DNA from: Tachypleus tridentatus
Lineage: Eukaryota > Arthropoda > Merostomata > Xiphosura > Limulidae
Direction of reading: 5' to 3'
Assembly (NCBI RefSeq): GCF_004210375.1
Contig: NC_134828.1
Span: 21,940,400 to 22,004,399 of the forward strand
DNA length: 64,000 bases
Below, piece after piece: positions 56,241-64,000 of this stretch. The position numbers and the translations under genes are program-made. The notes beneath the pieces are model-generated. The model was not told the DNA's origin. It saw only the letters and a program-made list of their open reading frames with translations, and did not search any database. Numbering within the stretch: position 1 is the first letter of the stretch; each line of letters opens with the position of its first letter.

Positions 56241-56380
56241 AAATAGGATATCACTCGCTGTGATATTTTTCCTAGAGCTATATTTATTCAGGCTGGCACC
56301 TGTTTTCAATAAATAGAATATCACCCGCTGTGATATTTTTCCTAGAGCCATATTTATTCAGGCTGGCACCTGTTTTCAAG
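56241..56380. repeat. 70-bp tandem duplication
   Basis: Two head-to-tail copies (56241-56310 and 56311-56380) sharing gctgtgatatttttcctaga and ggctggcacctgttttcaa, with two or three differences. Confidence 0.95.
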
Positions 56381-56469
56381 GCTAAGGTTAAATTCTTTCT
56401 TGGGATGTACAAGAATTAAAGCACCGGATGACAGTGAGAAGAAATGGGGGGTGAGTGGAAATTAGTTGG

Positions 56470-56705
56470 GTTTGAATTTCGCGCAAAGCTACTCGAGGGC
56501 TATCTGCACTAGCCGTTCCTAATCTGATACCCATCATCACTCACCGCTAACTCTTGGACTACTCTTTTACCAATGAATAGTGGGATTGATCATCACATTA
56601 TGACGCCCCACAGCTGAAAGGGTGAGCATATTTGGTGCGACGGGGATTCGAACCCGCGACCCTCATATTTCGTGTCAAGTGCCTTAATCACCTGACCGTG
56701 CCATG
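56470..56705 (-). mobile_element. tRNA-derived SINE (family 1)
   Basis: Minus-strand copy with intact head (gggattcgaacccgcgaccc on the plus strand, 56644-56663) and a small internal deletion after 56522. Flanks gagtggaaa and gagtagaaa may be an imperfect target duplication. Confidence 0.87.
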
Positions 56706-57094
56706 AGTAGAAAGAAGTACTTGTCACAAATATATTTTCAATATAGAAAAATTACAACTTTTTGTAAGGAAACACTTTATTGGTCTTCCACATGGTATGT
56801 AATGTTTATACACAATTATCTTCATCCTAAAATAACAAATATGCAGCGTTAAACCACATGTAAATTATATTTTTTTAAATAATGGCTTTAAATGTTTCAA
56901 CGTGTTTCACGCCATCTTCGTGAGGGAGTTGCAAGCAACGAATTTCACATTTTATGTTTTCTTAAATATCACGAAACCTGTTTGTAATTTTGCATTTGTG
57001 CATAAATATCAGAAGGGGTCTCAACACATTCTTAGATAGATATTCGCTGGACCTTCATTTCTGTTTAATAATTTATACTTCTTTCTAAATATGG

Positions 57095-57360
57095 TCTGGC
57101 ATTGCCAGGTGGTCAAGGCGCTCGACTCCCTAATCTGAGGGTCACGGAGTCGAATCCCATTCATACCAAATATGCTCGACTTTTTAGCCCTAAGGACGTT
57201 ACAATGTGACGATCAATTTAAATATTCGTTGGTAAAAAAGTTGCCCAAGAGTTGGTATTGGGTTGTGATGACTATCTGTATTCTCTCTAGTTTCACACTG
57301 TTAAATTAGGGACGGCTAGCTCAGATAGCACTCGCGTAGCTTGACGGGAAATTCAAAAAC
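57095..57360 (+). mobile_element. tRNA-derived SINE (family 1), diverged
   Basis: Plus-strand copy: 'tggcattgccaggtggtcaa' head, 'gttacaatgtgacgatcaat' middle, tail ending 'gaaattcaaaaacaaat'. Confidence 0.8.
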
Positions 57361-57465
57361 AAATGATCTTATTAAACTTCCCACGATTCTAGAGTATTAG
57401 GTGCTGTGATACCTTTAAATTGAGTGAATAATGCTGGGTTTTTTCACAGAATGTTATGCTTGATT

Positions 57466-57762
57466 TTACTTACATGTACTGCAATAGCTAAATTTTCTGT
57501 TTTTATTTATTTTTAATATACTCTTATGTTCGGCTATACGATGTCTTAAATTACGTTTTGTTTGTCCAATATGGATACTTCCACATTTGCATTCAGTTTT
57601 ATAAATTTCAAATGTATCCATGAATTGTACATCATCTTTATTATCGTGTGAAATTTGTTGTATCTTATTTGTCGGTTTAAGTATAGAGCAAAACATTTGT
57701 TGATTTTTTAAAATTTCAAGTAAACCAGTAGATAAACCTTGAATATGTGCAATACTGAACAT
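57466..57762 (-). mobile_element. Penelope-like element, GIY-YIG endonuclease fragment
   Basis: A 98-codon minus-strand ORF reads KPTNKIQQISHDNKDD, then FEIYKTECKCGSIHIGQTKR and HRIAEHKS. The IYK...HIGQT-R...R-EH pattern is the GIY-YIG nuclease fold that Penelope-like retroelements carry after their RT, with the short Cys motif (CKC) typical of that group. An RT-like fragment lies 260 bases to the right but on the opposite strand. Confidence 0.8.
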
Positions 57763-58014
57763 TTCTTTTTAATTTTATCAACGTGATACTTAGGTATATT
57801 ATTGTCACATTAGTGAATCTATTAACTGCTCTATCTGCAATACTTGGATCAACTGTTGTATATTTTACCAATAACAACTTGTTTTCTAAACCATCTTATT
57901 TTACAAATTTCCTCATTTAAAAAAAATAAATACAATTTTCAGTTGAAGATCTAATTAAATGTTTTGAAAATAACGTTGTTTCAAAATAGAACTTCCGCAG
58001 TTGAAATCCTAGAT

Positions 58015-58330
58015 ATAATCAATTTAACAAAGGTGTGTGTGTTGAGAATCAGTTATTCTTGAGGTTAACAATGTCTTTTATCAACAAAATGAAGGGTTAG
58101 CAAAGGGATCTCCACTTTTACCATTGTCATGTGGTTTATATATGTGTTTATAGATATAAACAAGATATTTAATTAAAGTATGTAAATGACATATTTTTGG
58201 TGTGGAAATATGGTATTGGGGTATTAACAGAATTTGCAAACTATTTGAATAATACAGAACTTTCCACACAATTTACTTATGAAATTGAAAAAAAAAAAAA
58301 GCTTCCCCTTTTTAAATGTATTAGAAAAAA
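58015..58330 (+). mobile_element. Penelope-like element, reverse transcriptase fragment
   Basis: Plus-strand reading in more than one frame gives FYQQNEGLAKGSPLLP (near 58080-58125), KYVNDIFLVWKYG (near 58180-58215) and NYLNNTELSTQFTYEIE (near 58240-58290). These match the RT motifs G-AMGSPLSP, RYVDDIFVIW and LN-IHP-IKFTMEIE of Penelope-like elements. Asp in the YVDD box has become Asn in the first position. It is broken, and inverted relative to the endonuclease fragment at 57466-57762. Confidence 0.7.
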
Positions 58331-58862
58331 AAATAAACAGGGGTTGAGGAACATATATTTATAGGAAACCTTTCTGTGTCCTTATGACACCATATCAGGA
58401 GTCATTTTACACAAAAAATGTCTGCCTTTTAAACTTACATTTGGAGATGAAAAGTAAAGCAAGGTGAAAATAAGTAATGAAATATACTTTGGAGTACAAT
58501 ATTTCGTGCAATATTTTTCATAGTTCTGTTATATATATTTTTCAACATTCGTTCTACTGAAAATAGAAAAAGTTCGAATTATATATATAAATATATAGTT
58601 ATGATATTCGAGGTTACCCAAACTGCTGTAAATTACGTTACTCAGAATGTGAAACAATCTTCCTTAATAGTATGCTATTTTTGCACACATTTATCTCATT
58701 TGTTAACGTAGGTATTCAACTTTATTATCATGATCGAAATGTAGTTAAGGTATGTACTGGGTATGGTAGGACTTACAATAATAATAACAGTGCCGCAACC
58801 AGAACGTTATTGTTGGGTCTTCTACAGAACGAAAATATTACCGTATTTCCAATTACCTACCT

Positions 58863-59159
58863 AAGCTGCTAGCTTGGCATGGCTAGGTGGTTAAGGCACT
58901 CGACTCATAATCCGAGGGTCGCGGTTTCGAATCCCCATCACACCAAACATGCTCGTCCTTTCAGCCGTTGGGACGTTATAATGTTACGGCCAATTTCATT
59001 ATTCGTTGGTAAAGAGTAGCTCAAGAGTTGTCTGTGGGTGGTGATGACTAGTTGTTTTCCTTCTAGTTTTACATTGTTAAATTAGGAACGGCTAGCGCAG
59101 ATAGCCCTCCTGTAGCTATGCGCGAAATTCAAAATAAAACAAACCAAATCCAAGCTGCT
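58863..59159 (+). mobile_element. tRNA-derived SINE (family 1) with 8-bp target duplication
   Basis: Plus-strand copy (58871-59151) between aagctgct repeats at 58863-58870 and 59152-59159. Head 'cttggcatggctaggtggtt', box-B-like ggtttcgaatccccatc, tail AAATAAAACAAACC. Confidence 0.88.
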
Positions 59160-59630
59160 CTACATCGAGCACCATCTTTGCACAATTTACAAAACGAATA
59201 TCCCCCACTTATATGTATATATATATATAATATATATTTGTCTGTATGTATTTCAAAAGTTTCATTGTTTTTATGCACTTTGTTTTTCGAATATATAAAA
59301 AATTACATAGAGCATATTTGAAGCTGGTATTATTCAGAAGGATATTGCAACATTCAACTTCATAATAATTTTATGAGACAAAATTTACAGACGTTACACA
59401 CAAATTATCTTTAAATCATTTTCAGTAAGTGAAGCCACCAAAAATATGATAATTATGTAGTTCAGTAGATAATCAGATTAGAGATTCCATGAATGATTCT
59501 TCCGAACAACTTTTTTCTTTTCTTTTACGTATGATACATGGTTTTTGAAATGCTTTCTTTGATAATATATTAATTTAACTGCTTTTGCATTTTTTAAGTG
59601 ATCGAGTTTACGATTTTAATTTAGTACCAG
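59160..59630. other. no feature recognised
   Basis: AT-rich sequence with a short (TA) run near 59218-59236. No gene is seen. Confidence 0.4.
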
Positions 59631-59639
59631 GCATGTATT

Positions 59640-59900
59640 ATGCGAACTTATTACGAAGTTAATATGTTTGACGAAGTGATTAAGGTACCAAAAGAGGATC
59701 TAGATCCACGGGTTCTCCTTTGACATTCAGAAATAAGAGGATAAAAATCATGTTCTGCACTTTGGGTCCGATATCGTATTATGTAGGTGGTGGTCCAATT
59801 TATTTGTCAAGCAGATAACAATAGCCCAAGAGTTGGTGCTGTTGAATAGTTAACTTCTGTACAATGTGTCGCTGGAGCAATAAAACAACTGATGCAGACT
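59640..59900 (+). mobile_element. old SINE (family 1 relative)
   Basis: Head 'gaagtgattaaggtacc' and the string gcccaagagttggtgctg near 59824 mark a strongly diverged relative. Only scattered matches remain. Confidence 0.5.
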
Positions 59901-60060
59901 GATCTTGTGCGAACATACGAAAACACACAAACATCCAAACACAAACGATTCTTACTCTTTTGTTTAGCACATTTACTATTATTGTCTTATTTAAACTTTC
60001 TTTTATTTATTTCTATCGTCTATTCAACTTTTTTATATGTATTTAGTATCCTAATCGTAA

Positions 60061-60293
60061 AGTTGTTGTGTAGCTAAATACCGTGGTGTTAAAAGTTTGG
60101 TGGTAGAAAAACACCTCCTGAAACATAGATCTAGAACAAAACTTCCATATACTGTTTTAAATTTATACAATACAGAAGAAAGTGTTACAGATAATTCTTG
60201 CCAAGTATTCTTTATATCGAAGTGTATACAAATTAAAATACCAAGTGAAGAAACTCCTGTGATATCAATAAAACAAAAACAGTCGCTTTATTA
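60061..60293 (+). CDS. unassigned open frame, possible exon
   Basis: An open frame of 77 codons (SCCVAKYRGVKSLVVEKHLL and onward to QKQSLY) without recognisable domain. It follows a pyrimidine-rich acceptor-like tract (ending about 60046), and a good donor-like site (ttattag|gtaagg) overlaps its stop at 60291-60298. Amino-acid composition looks more protein-like than neighbouring ORFs. There is no similarity I can name, and it is not a recognisable part of the missing HAUS3 C-terminus. Confidence 0.2.
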
Positions 60294-60474
60294 GGTAAGG
60301 TGTATAAAAATAGCAGCTCATAAAAGTGAATATTTGAATAAAAAATATTCATATTCGGTATTTCGAGACTTGAAAATATTTATAGCAAACTTATAATTTA
60401 CAAATCTCTAAAATGATTAATTATATTAAAATAAAATGTAATGCGAACATTAAAGTGCTTGCAACGAATGTTTT

Positions 60475-60530
60475 TTTTTAGCGGTGTAAGACTTTAGACT
60501 TAACGCTGAACCACTGGAAGGTGCTCGCAG
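60475..60530 (-). mobile_element. short SINE (family 2) head fragment
   Basis: 'agacttaacgctgaaccactgg' resembles the tRNA-like head of the 21165-21285 copy. Very short, so weak. Confidence 0.35.
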
Positions 60531-60627
60531 TGAATAAAATTAGAAATGAACTCACGTTTGTTAGATTCTAACTTTTTTATTTAAAGGAACTTAATATTGT
60601 GAGCCTGGATATGCAGTAAACAAACTA

Positions 60628-61825
60628 CACTACATGGCCAAAAGTACGTGGACACCCCTTCTAATTGGTGTGTTCGGCTATTTCAGCTACACCCATTTGC
60701 TGACAAGTGTATAAAAACAAGCATAAGGCCATGCAATCTCTATAGACAAATATTGGCAGTAGAATGAATCGTACTGAAGAGCTAAGTGACTTTCAACGTG
60801 GCACTGTCATAGTAATGCCCCCTTTCCAATAAGTCAGTTCATCGAATGTCTGCTCTGCTAGAGCTGCCCTGGTCAACTTTAAGTGCTGTTTTTGTGAAGT
60901 AGAAACGTCTAGAAGAAACAACAGCTCAGCAGCCACGAAGCTCACAAAACGAGATCACCGAGTGCTAAAGCGTATAGCGAGTAAAAATCGTCTCTCCACT
61001 ACTGCAACACTTACTACCGAATCCCAAACTGCCTCTGGAAGCAACCTCAGCACAAGAACTGTTCGTTGGAGGCTTCATGAAATGGGTTTACATGGCTAAG
61101 CAGCCGCACACGAGCCTAAGATTACCATGTGCAATGCCAAGCATCGGCTGGGGTGGTGAAAAGCACACTGTCATTGCACTCTGGAGCAGTGGAAAAGTGT
61201 TGTCTAGAGTGTTAAATTACGTTTCATTATCTGGCAATCTGACGAACGAATCTGGGTTTGGCGGATGCCAGGAGAACGCTACAATGAATAGTGCCAACTG
61301 TAAAGTTTTGTAGAGGAGAAGTAATGATCTGGTTTTCATGGTTTGGACTTTTTAGTTCCAGTGAAAGGAAATCTTAATGCTACAACATTCTAGAGAAGAT
61401 GCGCTTCCAACTTTGTGGCAACAGTTTGGGGATAGCCCTTTTTTTTTTTTTTTTTTTTGAGCTTGACAGTGCCCCCTTGCATAAAGCGAGGTCGAAAAAG
61501 ACATGGTTTGCCGAGGTTGGTGTGGAAGATCTTGACTGGCCTGCACAGAGCTCTGACCTCAACCTTTGGGGTGAACTGGAACGCCGTCTGCACGCCAGGC
61601 CTTCTCGCCAGACCTCGCTAATGTTCTCGTGGCTGAATAAGAGCAAATCTCCGCAGCCGTGTTCCAAAATCTAGTCAAAAGCCTTCCCAAAGAGTGAAGG
61701 CTGTCATAGCAGCACAGGGGGGGGGGACCAACTCTATATTAATGCCCATGATTTTGAAATGAGATGTTCAACAAGCATATATGGGTGTGATGGTCGGGTG
61801 TCCACGTACTTTTGGCCATGTATTG
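60628..61825 (+). mobile_element. Tc1-type DNA transposon, both ends present, transposase broken
   Basis: Inverted ends cactacatggccaaaagtac (60628 onward) and its near-perfect complement ending 61825, flanked by TA on both sides (60626-60627 and 61826-61827), define a 1198-bp element. The transposase remnant starts at ATG 60764 (MNRTEELSDFQRGT). It continues through the helix-turn-helix region (HRVLKRIASKNRLSTTATLT, ASGSNLSTRTVRWRLHEMGL) to the catalytic part (IWQSDERIWVWRMPGERYNE, LDSAPLHKARS, LDWPAQSSDLN, WGELERRL). The first catalytic Asp block (family SDESRF) is changed to SVKLRF; the second Asp is present. At least five frame changes or stops and a poly(T) run at 61439-61458 make it inactive. 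Confidence 0.93.
61439..61458. repeat. poly(T) run inside the Tc1 element
   Basis: Twenty consecutive Ts sit just where related transposases read GPFLFQHDN. The run has replaced or expanded the few Ts normally there and destroys the frame. Confidence 0.9.
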
Positions 61826-61829
61826 TATT

Positions 61830-62430
61830 ATGTCAAGGTAAGACCAAGATGATCGCTCGAACTAACTTTGTTTTCAGGTTTTGTTTAACTTTCGGCGGTG
61901 TGATTTGTAATATGAAAGCATATTCTCACTATCGTGAGCGGTCGAGATAAGCCATACATATATTTCTCAGCCTACCAGCTGAACTTATAGTTGTTACCCA
62001 AGAGTTTTTGTGGTTTACTAAACCATTTAAACACTGCTGGCTTACCGAATAAAAAGAATTTTCTCTATGGAGTTTAGAATCCATTTTATTTCAGCATATA
62101 AGAACCTAAATTAATTTGGTCCTAATAGTGGACCAACTATTTAATGATTGTGTGTGTATATTGTCAAAATTTCTTTTCTACCAGAGGTGAAACTGTGACG
62201 TTTACGAGTCCTAATGGGATTTCTTTGGTTTGCTGACCCAAGGTATGCTAATGAGCGTTGAATAGGCGAAAATTCAGCTCACAGAAGAGTGTACAGCCAA
62301 TGAAAGGATGCATTAAACCTCTATGTTTTGTTTTCAATTTCATCTATGGTGAAAAAGAAAATAAATTTTTAAAACATGTAGAACCATAAAATCATGTTTT
62401 GTGCCCAAATATGTTTCTCTGAACCTTTCA
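61830..62430. other. no feature recognised
   Basis: Mixed AT-rich sequence. No gene, no element recognised. Confidence 0.4.
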
Positions 62431-62436
62431 TACTGA

Positions 62437-62720
62437 CATGGGTTGAGCGCGGTCCAGCGGATAGTGCGACGGATTACGAATTCTATAGATTCCATGGTTT
62501 GTGCCTCGTTATTGTTCTCCCCACCCACATGCATAATTCGCTTCACACTTTGGGACTGTAGCTACGTTACAACAGTGACATTATTAGATAGGTTAGAGTT
62601 GTTCAAAATTTGACAACAGGTGGTGATGACAAGCTATCTTTACTCTGTTCAAAAACTTCAAAATTAGGTTCAACTGGCGCTGATAGTTTTCGGGTAGCTT
62701 CACTCAAAGTTCAACAAACA
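62437..62720 (+). mobile_element. old SINE (family 1 relative)
   Basis: tRNA-like head 'gagcgcggtccagcggatag' and the core 'ggtggtgatgacaagctatc' (62622-62641), then 'caaaattaggttcaactggc' and a CAACAAACAACAAC tail. It has a longer segment between head and core than the common copies, so it may be a separate subfamily. Confidence 0.7.
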
Positions 62721-62989
62721 ACAACATTTACTAAATCTCTAAAATGATTTTAAAAAATTATTTTCATTTATATTTTCTTAACTATTAGTTTCTGAATACA
62801 AGGACAAGGAAATATATTAGTACATTTAATGAAAATAGTAAAAGAAGTTATCGAAAAACAAAAAAAATCCCTTTTTAGGACAGTATTTGCTAACTCTGTT
62901 TTTACCAAAAACTTTAATACTCAGCTGACATGTTATGGAAATAAGGAAATCTTGTCCTAAGATAACTGACACGCACCCGAAAAACCTTG

Positions 62990-63235
62990 TTGTTATCTCA
63001 GTTGATAGAGCATTCATTTAGTGTAAGCGATGTTTCTGGTTTCAACAAACATTCGATAAAAGTCTGTTATATTAAAATCTGATAAAATAATTCACAACGT
63101 ATGCTTCTGGTCTCTCAGTAGCAAGTTTGAGAGCCTATAGCATTAAAATCGAATCTCAATTCCTAGGACGAATACAGTGAGGTTAGCAAGTTGTGCAACT
63201 GTAAGCTTGAAAATAAGCAATAGTAACTGCAAATT
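62990..63235 (+). mobile_element. tRNA-like segment plus short SINE (family 2)
   Basis: 62995-63055 contains box-A-like tatctcagttgatagagc and a weak box-B-like ggtttcaac. From about 63105 a diverged family-2 SINE follows (ctctcagtagcaagtttgag, gaatctcaattcctaggacg). The tRNA-like part lacks a credible acceptor stem, so I treat it as SINE-derived and not as a tRNA gene. Confidence 0.5.
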
Positions 63236-64000
63236 TTTCGAATTAGGAAAAATAAGCTTTATTAAAATTACATAGTTATTACAATTTGAAAATACTGCCA
63301 ACATATCCAAAATATAATCACATATTATTATTTGACATATAAAATATTTAATTCGTTATATATTCCTAAATATTAGGTGTCTAAAAGATCCCCAGTTCCT
63401 ATCTACCACCTCTATAACTTTAAACAATTCATGAAAATATTTATAAAATATGAGCAGTTTTATCGGAATCGTCACTTTCAAATGAGTAAAACGTCAATTA
63501 TTTGAAAAGACAGGATCCTTAACACGGTAAGCAATGTTTCCTACAGATGGCGTTACACCAGCTAGTATTTGTCAAAAATGTTTTGAAATTCATAATCTGC
63601 AAGTTACGAAAAGAAATGCACCAATTAACTCTACTGCAAAATACAAATGAAATTATAATTATAAAATAAGGAACAAACTATTACAAACTGCATCGAAATA
63701 TATGCAGTAAACAAAATTTAATCATACTGATATATTCAATTCACTCATAATATCACACATTAAGTAATATTGTAAATCATACTGCGGGCAAAGCGAGATT
63801 ACTATAAACCATTTGTCCAAAGATATTACTGATAAGCTTGTTGCATTTTTTAACACTGCTTTTTGATTTTGTCCCTAATGCGTTTCTTGAAAAGACGACA
63901 CATACTGAGTATAATGGTTGAAATAGACTTTCCTACTTCGTAAAACTATAAGAGACGGAATAAAGAAAGTAGTGTTAAAAATAAATAAATAAACCTTATG
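63236..64000. other. no feature recognised
   Basis: AT-rich sequence to the window end. No gene or known element is seen. Confidence 0.4.

Noticed and set aside
61352-61674. Lysine-rich minus-strand ORFs
   Set aside because: They are antisense to the Tc1 transposase remnant, and the lysine run is the complement of its poly(T) tract.
62990-63060. Possible tRNA gene with tatctcagttgatagagc
   Set aside because: Box B is degenerate, no pairing acceptor stem is seen, and a family-2 SINE follows, so it is more likely SINE-derived.

Overview
This is an AT-rich animal nuclear window. Its genes have spliceosomal introns, and it is crowded with interspersed and tandem repeats. The dominant repeat is a tRNA-headed SINE whose central part carries a 'ggtggtgatgactagctgcc' core; it occurs more than a dozen times in both orientations. 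A second, shorter tRNA-derived SINE family is also present. From memory this SINE pair, together with abundant CR1/Jockey LINEs and Penelope-like elements, fits a chelicerate, most plausibly a horseshoe crab. That is inference and no search was run.

Layout. 1-4483 is a 2.24-kb unit present twice in tandem. It belongs to a larger block (about 1-7996, 'block A') that recurs in direct orientation at about 15.7-25.5 kb ('block B'), with insertions and a deletion distinguishing the copies. Between A and B lies the first clear gene, an intronless minus-strand ORF (10739-12631) for a 630-residue protein with six U1-type (ZMAT/JAZ-like) zinc fingers. It is followed by a cluster of inverted interspersed repeats and a decayed Penelope-type reverse transcriptase.

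25886-27275 is an 88-bp minisatellite directly upstream of the second gene. 27741-51317 is HAUS3, the augmin complex subunit that helps seed branched spindle microtubules, with nine confident exons and a tentative tenth. Its introns hold most of the remaining features: a DIRS-like fossil with inverted terminal repeats (intron 2), a 76-bp minisatellite of about 34 units (intron 4), a fold-back element and a 25-bp minisatellite (intron 5), and an antisense CR1-like LINE plus a small TIR element (intron 6). HAUS3 exons 5 and 9 each carry a one-base length error against an otherwise well conserved frame. The gene runs into a run of exactly 500 Ns (51318-51817), so its C-terminal quarter is not in the window.

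After the gap no host gene could be recognised. The sequence holds a 5'-truncated Jockey-type LINE, SINEs, two oppositely oriented Penelope-like fragments (GIY-YIG and RT), a Tc1-type transposon with both ends and TA target sites, and AT-rich sequence. Because 500 Ns is a conventional scaffold-join length, adjacency across the gap is not guaranteed. I found no CRISPR array, rRNA, convincing functional tRNA gene or novel defence-type system. The most interesting signals are the structural history of blocks A and B and the splice-acceptor-like minisatellite inside HAUS3.
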